DNA of 64,000 bases from Cutibacterium porci (GTDB lineage Bacteria > Actinomycetota > Actinomycetes > Propionibacteriales > Propionibacteriaceae): positions 1 through 64,000 of the forward strand of contig NZ_VUMG01000002.1 of the NCBI RefSeq assembly GCF_009696315.1. Reading direction: 5' to 3'. Position 1 is the stretch's first letter, and each line of letters begins with the position of its first letter. A program made the position numbers and the translations under genes. The notes beneath the pieces are model-generated. The model was not told the origin of the DNA. It was given only the letters and a program-made list of their open reading frames with translations, and ran no database searches. Of this stretch, positions 39,389-49,400 are shown piece after piece.

Positions 39389-40108
39389 TCACTGCGCGGA
39401 TCGGCGCAGGACCTCCGATAGGCGCCCTCCAGCCGCGACGACAGCTGGAGCGTGAATACGCCCAGGCTGGCGGGTGAGGCGCTCAATTGGCCCTGACACC
39501 GATACTGCCGCGATGACCTTACCGGAGGGCGAGCGTACCGGGGCCGAGACTGATGCCACACCAGTTTCGCGTTCGCCAACAGATTGAGCCCAACCGCGCT
39601 TGCGCACTGCCGCCAAGGTGACTGCAGAGAAAGCGGAATTACTCAAACCGCGCCGAATCTTATCGGTGTCTTCCCACGCCAGCAGGATTTGGGCGGCGGA
39701 ACCGGCGTCCATCGACAACACTGACCCGACCGGAATAGTGTCGCGAAGTCCAGTGGGACGCTCAGCTGCTGCGGCACAGACTCGGCTGCCCGCTTGACGT
39801 CGATAAAGCTGAGCGGATTCGCCGGTGATATCACGTAGCCTGGCTAGGATCGGCCCAGAAGCAGCCAAGAGACGGTCTTCGCCGGCGGCTGCGGCAAGTT
39901 CTGACAATCGCGGGCCAAGAACGAAACGGCCTTGTAAATCACGTGCGACAAAGCGGTGGTGTTCTAGGGCACGAGCCAAGCGATGGGCCGTTGGGCGAGC
40001 TAGCCCAGTCATTTGAACTAGTCCTGCTAAGGAAGCTGGTCCAGTTTCGAGGGCCGCCAATACAAGGACGGCCTTGTCTAACACTCCCACACCACTTGAT
40101 TCGTCCAT
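39389..40108 (-). CDS. IclR-family transcriptional regulator, probable leucine-pathway regulator
   Basis: 239 residues: N-terminal winged helix (SGVGVLDKAVLVLAALETG, then LVQMTGLARPTAHRLARALE) and the IclR effector domain (RETGVASVSAPVRSPSGKVIAAVSVSGP). It is divergent from leuCD. In corynebacteria the IclR protein LtbR, and in streptomycetes NdgR, lie in this place and control leuCD and leuB; by position this is the orthologue. ATG 40108 has TAGTAT six bases upstream on its strand. Confidence 0.88.
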   Translation of the reverse strand: MDESSGVGVLDKAVLVLAALETGPASLAGLVQMTGLARPTAHRLARALEHHRFVARDLQGRFVLGPRLSELAAAAGEDRLLAASGPILARLRDITGESAQLYRRQAGSRVCAAAAERPTGLRDTIPVGSVLSMDAGSAAQILLAWEDTDKIRRGLSNSAFSAVTLAAVRKRGWAQSVGERETGVASVSAPVRSPSGKVIAAVSVSGPIERLTRQPGRIHAPAVVAAGGRLSEVLRRSAQ

Positions 40109-40120
40109 ATGCCGATACTA
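40106..40120 (-). promoter_or_regulatory. Leaderless -10 of the IclR regulator
   Basis: On the minus strand TAGTAT (40120-40115), six bases, ATG (40108-40106). Confidence 0.5.
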
Positions 40121-40217
40121 GCGTTTCGAATCCTGACCGTCGAGCCAGAATGGGTGCCGTCGAGCGGTGAGCCACGCCGCCAGCAATGACACCGCACGTC
40201 AGGAAAGGGAAGGTGCG

Positions 40218-41633
40218 ATGGGAAGAACGTTGAGCGAGAAGCTCTGGGACGCCCATGTTGTCAGGCACGGGCACGACGGGGAACGCGACCTTCTCTACAT
40301 CGACCTCCATCTCATCCACGAAGTTACGAGTCCGCAGGCTTTTGATGGGCTCAAACTAGCTGGCCGAAAGGTTCGTCGCCCCGATCTGACTCTCGCTACC
40401 GAAGACCACAACATTCCCACTGTCGACATCCTCAAGCCAATTGCCGACCCAGTCTCGCGCGCCCAAGTTAATGCTTTGCGTGCCAATGCTCCCGAGTTCG
40501 GTGTGCCGCTGCATCCGTTAGGGGACGCCGATCAAGGGGTTGTGCACATTATTGGCCCCCAGCTCGGTCTCACGCAGCCTGGTATGACCGTCGTGTGTGG
40601 AGATTCCCATACATCTACGCACGGTGCTTTTGGGGCGTTGGCCTTCGGTATTGGTACCAGCGAGGTTGAGCATGTGCTGGCCACTCAGACCTTGCCGCAA
40701 GGTCGTCCGAAAACCATGGCAGTCACGGTGGATGGGGAGTTGCCCGATGGCGTGACGCCCAAAGACCTTATTTTGGCACTCATCTCCAAGACCGGAACCG
40801 GTGGGGGACAAGGCCATATGGTGGAATATCGCGGTGAAGCCATCGAGAAGATGTCGATGGAAGGGCGCATGACGATCTGCAATATGTCGATTGAGTGGGG
40901 CGCTCGTGCTGGCATGGTTGCTCCAGACGACACGACGTTTTCCTACCTTCAGGACCGTCCGCACGCTCCGCGCGGGCAGCAATGGGACGAGGCCGTTGCG
41001 TACTGGCGAACACTTCGCACTGACGACGACGCTACTTTCGACGCTGAGATCCATGTGGACGCATCGACGCTGACCCCCTTCGTCACCTGGGGCACGAATC
41101 CGGGACAGGGGGTTCCCCTAGATGGGGTGGTCCCAGCGGTCGAGGATTTTGAGGACGAGGTTGCTCGCAGTGCAGCTTCTCGAGCCTTGGAGTACATGGA
41201 TTTGACGCCCGGAACCAGGATGCGCGATATCGCCATTGACACCGTATTTCTTGGATCGTGCACGAATGGCCGTATTGAGGATTTACGTTTGGCAGCCGAC
41301 ATTATGAGGGGACGCCATATCGCGGCGGGCACCCGAATGCTTGTCGTACCTGGATCGGCGCGTGTGCGTCTGCAAGCTATGGAAGAAGGACTCGACGAGG
41401 TCTTCACCAACGCTGGTGCGCAATGGCGTGGTGCCGGATGCTCGATGTGCCTTGGCATGAACCCCGATCAGCTAGCACCCGGTGAGCGCTCGGCATCCAC
41501 CTCGAATCGCAACTTTGAGGGACGTCAGGGCAAAGGCGGGCGCACTCACCTTGTGTCTCCGGCCGTCGCTGCTGCCACTGCAATCGTTGGGAGGTTGGCT
41601 AGCCCAGCTGATCTGTCACCTAAGGAGAACTGA
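40218..41633 (+). CDS. leuC: 3-isopropylmalate dehydratase large subunit
   Basis: 471 residues; aconitase family with the three cluster-binding cysteines ([14 protein letters not shown] and GCSMCLGMN). Isomerises isopropylmalate in leucine synthesis. ATG 40218 follows AGGAAAGGGAAGG; a longer in-frame start at 40167 lacks a site. One base separates it from leuD. Confidence 0.96.
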   Translation: MGRTLSEKLWDAHVVRHGHDGERDLLYIDLHLIHEVTSPQAFDGLKLAGRKVRRPDLTLATEDHNIPTVDILKPIADPVSRAQVNALRANAPEFGVPLHPLGDADQGVVHIIGPQLGLTQPGMTVVCGDSHTSTHGAFGALAFGIGTSEVEHVLATQTLPQGRPKTMAVTVDGELPDGVTPKDLILALISKTGTGGGQGHMVEYRGEAIEKMSMEGRMTICNMSIEWGARAGMVAPDDTTFSYLQDRPHAPRGQQWDEAVAYWRTLRTDDDATFDAEIHVDASTLTPFVTWGTNPGQGVPLDGVVPAVEDFEDEVARSAASRALEYMDLTPGTRMRDIAIDTVFLGSCTNGRIEDLRLAADIMRGRHIAAGTRMLVVPGSARVRLQAMEEGLDEVFTNAGAQWRGAGCSMCLGMNPDQLAPGERSASTSNRNFEGRQGKGGRTHLVSPAVAAATAIVGRLASPADLSPKEN

Positions 41634-41634
41634 G

Positions 41635-42234
41635 ATGGACGCATTCAGCACTCATACCGGTGTCCCCGTGCCACTGCGACGCGCGAACGTCGACACTGAC
41701 CAAATCATCCCGGCGGTCTACCTTAAGCGGATTACCCGTACCGGATTCGAAGACGGGCTGTTTGCGACGTGGCGCACCGAATCCGACTTCGTCTTGAATC
41801 ACGAGCCTTGGAGCCACGGATCGATCCTCATCGTCGGTCCTGACTTCGGAATTGGATCCTCGCGTGAACATGCCGTATGGGCCTTGCAGAACTATGGGTT
41901 CAGAGTCATCATTGGTTCCCGTTTTGCCGATATTTTCCGCAACAACTCTGGCAATAATGGCTTGTTGCTGGCTCAAGTTGAGCCCGCAATCGTCGAGACG
42001 CTGTGGGACTATGCCGAGCAGCATCCTGGTGAGCAACTCACCGTCTCCCTCCAGAATCGGACAATTAGCCTTCCCGACGCGAGGACCTACTCATTCCACA
42101 TCGACGACGTCACCCGGCAACGTCTGTTAGCTGGTCTTGACGCTGTTGGTGAGACTCTCAAATATGCCGACGCTATCGCAGCATATGAGGCACATCGGCC
42201 ATCTTTCCTACCAACGACCTCCGCAGCGGGCTAG
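41635..42234 (+). CDS. leuD: 3-isopropylmalate dehydratase small subunit
   Basis: 199 residues; swivelling domain with [33 protein letters not shown]. Partner of LeuC. ATG 41635 is preceded by AAGGAGAAC and the leuC stop. Confidence 0.96.
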   Translation: MDAFSTHTGVPVPLRRANVDTDQIIPAVYLKRITRTGFEDGLFATWRTESDFVLNHEPWSHGSILIVGPDFGIGSSREHAVWALQNYGFRVIIGSRFADIFRNNSGNNGLLLAQVEPAIVETLWDYAEQHPGEQLTVSLQNRTISLPDARTYSFHIDDVTRQRLLAGLDAVGETLKYADAIAAYEAHRPSFLPTTSAAG

Positions 42235-42317
42235 CTTTTCGCCATCCCTCGGCCGGTCCCTGTGAACAGGAGAGAGCCGATAAGGTGAGGTGATCCAGTT
42301 GACTCAGGAGGGACCCC

Positions 42318-43094
42318 GTGGCTCTGCCCGCCGTGACTAACCCAGCCGACACTCCCGGTCTGATTTTCCGGATGGGTGTAGCAGTGCTGTACCCGCTTGC
42401 TCATACGCTGACGAGGTTTGACCATCATGGCGGCGAGAATCTTCCCTGCCCTGGGCCAGCACTCGTCGTGAGTAATCACGTGTCGAACTTCGATCCAGTC
42501 GTGTTGGGGTCTTTTCTTGTCGCCAACGGGCGATGGCCGCATTGGCTTGCAAAGAAAGAGCTGTTCTCCGTGCCCATTGTTGGTTGGGTGGCATCGGCAA
42601 GCGGACAAATTCCAGTAGACCGAAAGGGGCCCAACCCGGCTAAGGTTCTTGACGACGCCAAAGCGGCGCTTGATAAAGGCATGACGGTTGTCATGTACCC
42701 CGAAGGTACGATCACCGCTGACCCGCTCCACTGGCCAATGACCGGGCGCACGGGGGCTGCGCGTTTGGCGCTGGAGACCGGCGTCCCCGTCATTCCAGTG
42801 GGGCAGTGGGGGCCGCAAGAGGTTATGGGGTACAAAGAGATGACGTTCCCGAAGCTGTGGCCTCGTAAGACGATGAAACTGTACTGCGGCACTGACGTTG
42901 AGCTGTCGGACTTGCGAGGGCGTCATGATATTGCGGCAGTCAGGGAGGCTACGAACCGCATCATGGATGCCATCGACGCTCAGGTTGCCAGGGCTCGGGG
43001 AGAGTTCCCGCCGCCGGATCGTTACGACATGCGTAAGGGGACTCGCGTGTCCAAGTCTATTGCCCCTGCGCGGCCCGTCGTCGACCCTCACTGA
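42318..43094 (+). CDS. plsC: 1-acyl-sn-glycerol-3-phosphate acyltransferase (PlsC family)
   Basis: 258 residues with the acyltransferase motifs SNHVSNFDPVVLG (HxxxxD), a GQIPVDRKG block and YPEGTI. It makes phosphatidic acid at the membrane. GTG 42318 follows AGGAGGGA. In other actinobacteria gpsA usually follows before ddl; it is missing here. Confidence 0.9.
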   Translation: MALPAVTNPADTPGLIFRMGVAVLYPLAHTLTRFDHHGGENLPCPGPALVVSNHVSNFDPVVLGSFLVANGRWPHWLAKKELFSVPIVGWVASASGQIPVDRKGPNPAKVLDDAKAALDKGMTVVMYPEGTITADPLHWPMTGRTGAARLALETGVPVIPVGQWGPQEVMGYKEMTFPKLWPRKTMKLYCGTDVELSDLRGRHDIAAVREATNRIMDAIDAQVARARGEFPPPDRYDMRKGTRVSKSIAPARPVVDPH

Positions 43095-43142
43095 CGTGTC
43101 GGCTCGGTAGTGTTGGGTGACGTCATACGGAAAGGACCTCAC

Positions 43143-44240
43143 ATGAATCGCATCCATGTGGCTGTCATCTTTGGTGGGATGAGTCCAGAGCATTCGATCT
43201 CCTGCCTTTCAGCGGCGAATGTGGTGGCTGCAATTGATACCGAACGATTCGATGTCTCTGGTGTTGGCATTAGCCATGAAGGAATTTGGGTGCGATATGG
43301 GGTCGACGAAATTCTCGCTCTTCCCGCTACTGGTCAGCTTCCTACCGTCGAAGTGGGAGATCGCCCTCTGGTATCGGTCAAACAGATGCCCGAAGGCACG
43401 TGCGTCGTCGATACTGAGGGAAATGCCGATGTGGTCCAGGTGGCATTCCCAGTATTGCACGGCCCGTTCGGTGAAGATGGCACTATTCAGGGCCTGCTAG
43501 AAATGGCCGGGGTGAGGTATGTCGGGTGCGGGGTGGCAGCGAGTGCTAATTGCATGGACAAGCATCTCACCAAGATGATTCTTGCGGAGGCTGGAGTTTT
43601 AGTTGGGCCTTATGTCGTCGTACGTGATCATGAATGGCGTGAGGATAGAAAAGCCGTCTTTGACGCTATTTCCCAGCTGGAATACCCACTGTTCGTAAAG
43701 CCGGCTCGTGGTGGATCGTCGATCGGCATCTCTCGCGTGACAAGCTTGGGCGGTCTGGAGGCGGCTATTGAGACGGCTCGTGAGCACGACAGTAAAGTTC
43801 TTGTTGAGCAGGGGATTCGTGGACGTGAGATCGAATGCTCTGTCCTTGACGGTCACCACGGCTCTGCCCCCCGCGCCTCCGCGCCAGGTGAGATCGTTAT
43901 CCATAATCCTGACGACTTCTATGATTTTGAAGCCAAATACCTCAGCGGGGAGCAAAAAGCATCGGTTCAGGCTCGCGCAACACTTGACGACGACACTCGC
44001 CTTCGAGTGCAAGAAGTAGCGATCAAAGCGTTTCGGGTGCTCGGTTGTGAAGGGCTTGCGCGTATCGACACCTTTGTCACCCCTGACGGCGCCGTGTACG
44101 TCAATGAGCCTAATACCATGCCCGGGTTTACGCGCACGTCAGGATTCCCACTCATGTGGCAAGCCAGCGGGATGAGCTACCCCCAAATCGTCAGTGAACT
44201 TATTGACCTGGCTCTGGAAAGGCCACTCGGGCTGCGCTAA
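43143..44240 (+). CDS. ddl: D-alanine-D-alanine ligase
   Basis: 365 residues, ATP-grasp. GGMSPEHSISCLSAANV at the N-terminus, KPARGGSSIGISRV in the central domain and NEPNTMPGFTRTSGFP at the end are the substrate and magnesium sites. Makes D-Ala-D-Ala for peptidoglycan. ATG 43143 follows GGAAAGGA. Confidence 0.95.
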   Translation: MNRIHVAVIFGGMSPEHSISCLSAANVVAAIDTERFDVSGVGISHEGIWVRYGVDEILALPATGQLPTVEVGDRPLVSVKQMPEGTCVVDTEGNADVVQVAFPVLHGPFGEDGTIQGLLEMAGVRYVGCGVAASANCMDKHLTKMILAEAGVLVGPYVVVRDHEWREDRKAVFDAISQLEYPLFVKPARGGSSIGISRVTSLGGLEAAIETAREHDSKVLVEQGIRGREIECSVLDGHHGSAPRASAPGEIVIHNPDDFYDFEAKYLSGEQKASVQARATLDDDTRLRVQEVAIKAFRVLGCEGLARIDTFVTPDGAVYVNEPNTMPGFTRTSGFPLMWQASGMSYPQIVSELIDLALERPLGLR

Positions 44241-44275
44241 CTAGTATGCGCTGATGGGGCTTTGGGGAAAATACC

Positions 44276-44731
44276 TCATTGGCATGGCCGTTCCAGGGGC
44301 ATTTTCTTGATCGTTGTCGAAAGGTCGACTAATGCGTCGGCTTGAGGGGCATAACTGGTAGGAACTGTCACCTCGACGTAGCCAGCCCTTCCTATGGTGG
44401 TGAATCTCCAGCCGTCGTCAATCTGTTCGGAAAACCACCCGACGTCATTGACGACGTCGCATCGTGACGTAAGTTGCAGGTCAGCAGGCTTGTTGACTCC
44501 ACAGCGCAACACGATGCGTGGATCACCCCACGTTGCCACGGTGGCGTCATGGTCGTCCAATCTCGCACCGGCAACCGTTTGTGGCAGATCGGCCATGACG
44601 GCTCGACATCCAGCCACAGCAGCACCCGTGGGAGAGGGATGGGCAATCGGGTCCTGCCGATGAGAGCAGCCCGTCGTCAGGATAAGGACCGCTAGTACGG
44701 TTGCACATAGGGATGCATGATAGATGCGCAC
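44276..44731 (-). CDS. DUF3515 family lipoprotein
   Basis: 151 residues with a lipoprotein signal ending LTTGC and a DUF3515 body (DPRIVLRCGV, then WFSEQIDDGWRFTTIGRAGYVEVTVP). Function is unknown. It sits between ddl and thiL as in many actinobacteria, but on the opposite strand. GTG 44731 has TAGCGT six bases upstream, a leaderless promoter. Confidence 0.85.
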   Translation of the reverse strand: MRIYHASLCATVLAVLILTTGCSHRQDPIAHPSPTGAAVAGCRAVMADLPQTVAGARLDDHDATVATWGDPRIVLRCGVNKPADLQLTSRCDVVNDVGWFSEQIDDGWRFTTIGRAGYVEVTVPTSYAPQADALVDLSTTIKKMPLERPCQ

Positions 44732-44737
44732 GCACTC

Positions 44738-44747
44738 ACGCTAGCGT
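44738..44747. promoter_or_regulatory. Palindromic, probably two-way -10 element
   Basis: ACGCTAGCGT reads TAGCGT on both strands. Leftward it lies six bases before GTG 44731 of the DUF3515 gene; rightward it would start a message about 26 bases before thiL. Confidence 0.45.
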
Positions 44748-44779
44748 GCTCCTCTCTGACCGGTTGATAAGGAGATCCC

Positions 44780-45742
44780 ATGGCCACCACGACGACCATT
44801 TCCCAGGTAGGGGAGTTCCCCCTCATCTCCTCGATGGTCGCAGATCTGGCGATGGGGCAGGCGGTCACTCTCGGCCCAGGCGACGACGGCGCGGTGTTCC
44901 AGATCGACGGTTCTGCAGTTGTTTCCACTGATGTCCTTGTCGAGGAGGTCCATTTCCGACGCCGTTGGTCGACGGCGACCGACGTGGGTCGCAAGGCTGT
45001 GGCGGTCAACGTTTCCGATATTGAGGCGATGGGCGCCGTCCCGGTTGCTGTCGTCGTGGGGTTTTCCGCTCCCGGTGATCTACCGGCAGCGTGGGCTCGT
45101 GAATTCATGGCCGGGATGGCTTCCGAGGCTGACAAGGCTGGAGTAAGCGTCGTCGGAGGCGACACCACGGGCGGGCCGGTCGTCAGTATCGCTGTGACGG
45201 TCATCGGCCAGACCGCCGGTATGGCACCTGTGCGTCGTGACGGCGCTGTCCCCGGTGATGAGGTTGCGGTTGTTGGTCAACTGGGGTTGGCGGGCGCCGG
45301 TTTGGTCCTTCTGGGGCGTGGTTTCCGCTCTCCCCGGGCTGCTGTCGCGGCCCAACGTTGCCCGGAGGTTCCCTACGGTCAAGGCCGGGTGGCAGCCAAG
45401 GCGGGAGCGCATGCGATGATCGACGTGTCGGACGGTCTGCTAGCTGACCTAGGACATATCGCCGAGATGTCCGGTTTCGCCATCGACATTGATACCTCGA
45501 AGCTGGATGTTGCCGAACCGGTGCGCACCGTCGGTATGGCTACTGGGGTGGATCCACTCACCTGGGTGCTCGCAGGAGGAGAGGACCATGCCTTAGCAGC
45601 GACCTTTGCCCCGAACACTGTTCCGGATGGGTGGACTGTCATCGGGCGTGTGCTGCCTCCTGACCAGGTTTCGGATCCCACAGTTCTTGTTGACGGACAA
45701 GCTTGGGAACACGAACGTGGCTGGACTCACTTTCATTCTTGA
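44780..45742 (+). CDS. thiL: Thiamine-monophosphate kinase
   Basis: 320 residues of the AIR-synthase-like kinase fold: GPGDDGAVF, the magnesium-binding STDVLVEEVHF, VSDIEAMGAVP and MIDVSDGLLADLGHI. Phosphorylates thiamine phosphate to the cofactor. ATG 44780 follows ATAAGGAGATCCC. Confidence 0.94.
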   Translation: MATTTTISQVGEFPLISSMVADLAMGQAVTLGPGDDGAVFQIDGSAVVSTDVLVEEVHFRRRWSTATDVGRKAVAVNVSDIEAMGAVPVAVVVGFSAPGDLPAAWAREFMAGMASEADKAGVSVVGGDTTGGPVVSIAVTVIGQTAGMAPVRRDGAVPGDEVAVVGQLGLAGAGLVLLGRGFRSPRAAVAAQRCPEVPYGQGRVAAKAGAHAMIDVSDGLLADLGHIAEMSGFAIDIDTSKLDVAEPVRTVGMATGVDPLTWVLAGGEDHALAATFAPNTVPDGWTVIGRVLPPDQVSDPTVLVDGQAWEHERGWTHFHS

Positions 45743-45839
45743 GGCGATGGCGGCGTTGATGTTGCCATCGAGCTCGTGGCGCAACGACTAATCCCGTGAC
45801 TCCCCGCATCGGCTCTAGGGCCGTGGTGGTCTCGGTTGA

Positions 45840-45855
45840 TAACGTCAATGACATG
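45840..45855 (+). promoter_or_regulatory. Possible leaderless -10 of ftsK
   Basis: TAACGT (45840-45845), seven bases, ATG 45853. No good -35 is seen. Confidence 0.35.
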
Positions 45856-48402
45856 GCGACCCGTGCGTCTTCCCCAGCGCGGCCCCGAAAGACGACGGCG
45901 AAGAAATCGTCGCGTAGCTCGGGTGCACGCTCGAACGGAAGCAACAAGAAAACGTCGACCAGCTCGCGGAGTAGGTCGACGCCTCCCAGTGCGCCCGCGT
46001 CCACTAACCCGGTAGCCCAGGTGCTATCGGTGACGTGGTCGGGCATTGCGAGGGGATTAGGAAGCATGGTTCGAGGGATCGGTGGCAGACCTACTGAGCC
46101 TGGTATCACTCATGACGGCACTGGTTTGGTCTTGCTGTTGCTGTCGGGCCTCGTTGCCGCTGGATTCTGGTTCGATTTACCGGGCGGATTTGGCAATGGA
46201 CTGCGAATCGGGGTTGCGACCATCTTCGGATCGCTGTCTTATGCCCTTCCGCTGTTCGGTTTAGCCGCGATGTGGCACACCTTGCGTCACCCGGCCACGA
46301 TCGGTACTGGCGGACGTCAGGTGCTGGGATGGACATGTTTCTTTCTTGGTCTTCTTGGGGTTATTAACATTGCCCACGGCCTGCCACGCCCGGACCGTCC
46401 TGAGGCGGTGCGTGCTGCCGGCGGCATGCTCGGATACATATCATCGAGCCTATTCGCGGACCTCTTGACAACGTGGGCTGCGTTACCACTGCTCGTTGTT
46501 GTTACGGCTTTAGGCGTGTTACTCGTGGTGGGACGACCATTAATTGACGGCGCAGCCCGAGTTCGCCAAGCGTCGCGCCGTTCTGCCGTCAAGCCTCGTG
46601 ACATTGAGTCTCGTCGGGCATATGACACGCCGTTGGTTGGGGATACCCTCGTTGATCGCCGTGATGATGACGCCGTTACTCAACAGATGGAGCCTGTGCG
46701 CACGCACACGAGCAGTTCCGAGCGCACTAACGAGAGCCTCGATGCCATCTTTGATGCCGAGGCACCATTAGCGTCGACCGATGATTCCCTGGACGTACCA
46801 GGGCAGGGCGAACCGGAGAAAGTTCGCACAACTGCCGGGCTGCCACAGGGCTTCACTGTCCACGAGCACACCGACCTCGAACCGCCGGCCCATGAACCGA
46901 TGCCGGCCCGGGTGGAGCAGTTGCAGTTATCAGGGGACATCGCTTACACCCTGCCCGCATCGGATCTACTGCAGCCGGGCTCAGTACCCCAGGCACGCAC
47001 CGATGCGTCCGATGCCGTTGTTTCCAAGTTGTCAACAGTCTTCGACGAGTTCGGTATCGACGCTCAAGTGACGGGCTATTCTCGCGGTCCGACGGTCACC
47101 CGATATGAGGTCGAGCTGGGAGCGGCCGTCAAGGTAGAAAAAGTCACCGCCTTGAGCAAGAACATCGCTTACGCAGTCGCCTCCCCTGACGTGCGGATCT
47201 TGTCGCCGATCCCTGGGAAATCCGCTATCGGCATTGAGATTCCGAACCGGGACAAGGAAATTGTGTCCTTGGGGGATGTGTTGCGCTCGTCGAAGGCCCG
47301 CAATGATCACAATCCGCTAGTCGTCGGACTGGGTAAAGACGTCGAGGGCGGATTTGTTATCGCCAACGTCGCTAAGATGCCTCACTTGCTAGTCGCTGGC
47401 GCTACTGGTTCTGGCAAATCGAGTTTCGTGAATTCCCTCATTACGTCGGTCATGATGCGCGCTACTCCTGACGAGGTGCGCATGATGCTTGTCGACCCCA
47501 AGCGGGTTGAGCTGACCCAATACGAGGGCATTCCACACTTGGTGACGCCCATCATCACTAGCGCAAAGAAGGCCGCCGAAGCCCTGCAGTGGGTGGTACG
47601 CGAAATGGATCAGCGTTATGACGATCTGGCGGCGTTCGGATTCCGTCACGTCAAAGACTTCAACAAGGCTGTACGGGCTGGCGAGGTCACCTTGCCGCCC
47701 GGATCGGAGCGGGTCTTAGCGCCATACCCATACCTGTTGGTTGTCGTCGACGAGTTGGCTGACCTTATGTTGGTCGCTCCTCGCGACGTCGAGGACTCAA
47801 TTGTTCGTATTACTCAGCTGGCACGTGCGGCCGGTATTCATTTGGTGCTGGCAACTCAGCGTCCGTCGACCGACGTATGTACCGGCCTCATCAAGGCCAA
47901 TATCCCGTCACGGTTAGCTTTCGCGACGTCGTCGATGACAGATTCACGAGTGATTTTGGATCAGCCGGGTGCCGAGAAGTTGGTTGGTCAAGGCGACGGG
48001 CTTTTCCTGCCGATGGGTGCGTCAAAACCGGTGCGTGTGCAGGGATCCTGGGTGTCTGATTCTGAGATTCACCAGGTTGTCGCGCATGTTAAGTCCCAGA
48101 TGGAGGCCCATTATCGCGATGATGTCGCTGCTCCGACCGTCGAGAAGAAGGTGGCCGAGGATATTGGTGACGATCTGGAGCTCGTCTTGGAGGCGGCGAA
48201 ACTCGTAGTCGAGTTGCAGCTGGGGTCAACGTCGATGTTGCAACGTAAGTTGCGTGTGGGGTTCGCTAAGGCTGGCCGCCTCATGGATATTCTCGAGACC
48301 CGCAACGTCGTCGGGCCTTCGGAGGGATCCAAGGCAAGGGATGTTTTGGTCAAGCCGGATGATCTTGACGACGTATTGGCCAATCTCCAGGCGGAGGGAT
48401 AA
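45853..48402 (+). CDS. ftsK: DNA translocase FtsK/SpoIIIE
   Basis: About 849 residues. A Lys/Ser/Arg-rich start ([18 protein letters not shown]), about four membrane segments in residues 85-240, an acidic linker, then the RecA-like motor with Walker [10 protein letters not shown] (near residue 515), VDELADLM, and a C-terminal gamma winged helix that recognises KOPS sites. Pumps chromosome ends through the septum and activates XerCD. The start ATG 45853 gives the family's typical MATR beginning; a GTG at 45796 is in frame. Confidence 0.93.
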   Translation: MATRASSPARPRKTTAKKSSRSSGARSNGSNKKTSTSSRSRSTPPSAPASTNPVAQVLSVTWSGIARGLGSMVRGIGGRPTEPGITHDGTGLVLLLLSGLVAAGFWFDLPGGFGNGLRIGVATIFGSLSYALPLFGLAAMWHTLRHPATIGTGGRQVLGWTCFFLGLLGVINIAHGLPRPDRPEAVRAAGGMLGYISSSLFADLLTTWAALPLLVVVTALGVLLVVGRPLIDGAARVRQASRRSAVKPRDIESRRAYDTPLVGDTLVDRRDDDAVTQQMEPVRTHTSSSERTNESLDAIFDAEAPLASTDDSLDVPGQGEPEKVRTTAGLPQGFTVHEHTDLEPPAHEPMPARVEQLQLSGDIAYTLPASDLLQPGSVPQARTDASDAVVSKLSTVFDEFGIDAQVTGYSRGPTVTRYEVELGAAVKVEKVTALSKNIAYAVASPDVRILSPIPGKSAIGIEIPNRDKEIVSLGDVLRSSKARNDHNPLVVGLGKDVEGGFVIANVAKMPHLLVAGATGSGKSSFVNSLITSVMMRATPDEVRMMLVDPKRVELTQYEGIPHLVTPIITSAKKAAEALQWVVREMDQRYDDLAAFGFRHVKDFNKAVRAGEVTLPPGSERVLAPYPYLLVVVDELADLMLVAPRDVEDSIVRITQLARAAGIHLVLATQRPSTDVCTGLIKANIPSRLAFATSSMTDSRVILDQPGAEKLVGQGDGLFLPMGASKPVRVQGSWVSDSEIHQVVAHVKSQMEAHYRDDVAAPTVEKKVAEDIGDDLELVLEAAKLVVELQLGSTSMLQRKLRVGFAKAGRLMDILETRNVVGPSEGSKARDVLVKPDDLDDVLANLQAEG

Positions 48403-48425
48403 GGCGCTCGTACTGCATGCCACAA

Positions 48426-48462
48426 CGACGATTCCTCGCGTACCGTGAGCGAGGAATCGTCG
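48426..48462. terminator. Bidirectional terminator between ftsK and DUF805
   Basis: A perfect 14-bp stem CGACGATTCCTCGC (48426-48439) / GCGAGGAATCGTCG (48449-48462), 9-base loop. Confidence 0.85.
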
Positions 48463-48485
48463 CGCGTCATGAATGATGTGGACGA

Positions 48486-49043
48486 TTAATCCTCTGCTGG
48501 TAGAGGACCGTCGTCATACTTGTGCCAAGCATCGGGATGGGAATTCTGGCAGAAGAAGACCAATAGGACGATCCATCCGATGAAGGGTAGGAGCAGCCAA
48601 AATAGGTGGAACCCGGAGCGATTGGCGTCGTGAAGTCGGCGCACTGCCAAAGAGAGGCCCGGGATGAGTGTGCCGAGAGACCAGATAGCTGCCAGCACGA
48701 GATAGACCGTTGTTGGGTTGTCGTTTGTGCCACCGGTTCCGGTATTAATGATGTTGAGAGCGACGTTAACGAGCGCGCTGAACAGGGCGACCCACCAGTA
48801 TTCTGATCGGGAAGCACGACCGTGGAACACCGCGTAATTCTTAAAGAAGAGCTTGATCGCGCGACCGAAACTCACGTTTGGCCGACGATGGTTTGATCCG
48901 TCCGCACCAAAGGCAGGATCGCCGTACGGATTGGGCATCCCATAGGGACTGCTGGTTTGTCCGTAGGGATCATGCTGGGACTGGCTTGGCCACGCCGAAG
49001 TACCGGCGTTATCGGTTCGGTACGGGTCGTTCGGCTCCGTCAT
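48486..49043 (-). CDS. DUF805 membrane protein
   Basis: 185 residues. The first 70 are rich in Pro, Tyr, Gly, Ser and Gln; then the DUF805 core follows (FFKNYAVFHGRASRSEYWW, SLAVRRLHDANRSGFH) with four membrane segments. Function unknown; common in actinobacteria. ATG 49043 follows AGAAGAGGTG on the minus strand. Upstream, TACGCTAGCGTA (49083-49094) may hold its -10. Confidence 0.85.
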   Translation of the reverse strand: MTEPNDPYRTDNAGTSAWPSQSQHDPYGQTSSPYGMPNPYGDPAFGADGSNHRRPNVSFGRAIKLFFKNYAVFHGRASRSEYWWVALFSALVNVALNIINTGTGGTNDNPTTVYLVLAAIWSLGTLIPGLSLAVRRLHDANRSGFHLFWLLLPFIGWIVLLVFFCQNSHPDAWHKYDDGPLPAED

Positions 49044-49082
49044 GCGGACACCTCTTCTCGTATGGTTGATGCTGACAGGACA

Positions 49083-49094
49083 TACGCTAGCGTA
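49083..49094. promoter_or_regulatory. Second palindromic -10-like element
   Basis: TACGCTAGCGTA contains the same ACGCTAGCGT palindrome as the one at 44738-44747. On the minus strand it lies about 40 bases upstream of the DUF805 start. Confidence 0.35.
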
Positions 49095-49164
49095 GAAAGG
49101 TCCAACGGTTGCCGTACAGGAATGAACCGTGAGTGGGGATGTTCTGCGTATTCATCGCATCGAG

Positions 49165-49238
49165 TGGGCGCAGCCGGGCTCGAACCGGCGACCTCCAGCG
49201 TGTAAGGCAGGCGCTCTGACCAACTGAGCTATGCGCCC
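49165..49238 (-). tRNA. tRNA-Val (anticodon TAC)
   Basis: Acceptor GGGCGCA / TGCGCCC, D arm AGCTCAGTTGGTCAGAGC, anticodon loop CTTACAC (anticodon TAC), T arm CGCCGGTTCGAGCCCGGCT region. The anticodon stem is CCTGC / GCTGG, with a T-T mismatch in the middle pair where GCAGG would be expected. CCA is not encoded. Confidence 0.93.
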
Positions 49239-49383
49239 GGCGACTACTCTAGCGGATACGCGCCATGTCCGCCTATTGGCCACACACATGCGCCTTGGGT
49301 GCGCTTACGTTAGCGGTTGTATTACTCGGAACACACGCGCCACGGTCGGAAATCATGTCACGAGAGTTGTCGTTGCGTCCCTG

Positions 49384-49400
49384 TAGAGTTAGTCAACGTG
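49384..49400 (+). promoter_or_regulatory. Leaderless -10 of prfB
   Basis: TAGAGT (49384-49389), eight bases, GTG 49398. Confidence 0.45.

Noticed and set aside
42231-43193. 320-codon open frame antisense to plsC
   Set aside because: Low-complexity product rich in His/Arg/Pro, opposite a well-recognised acyltransferase gene.
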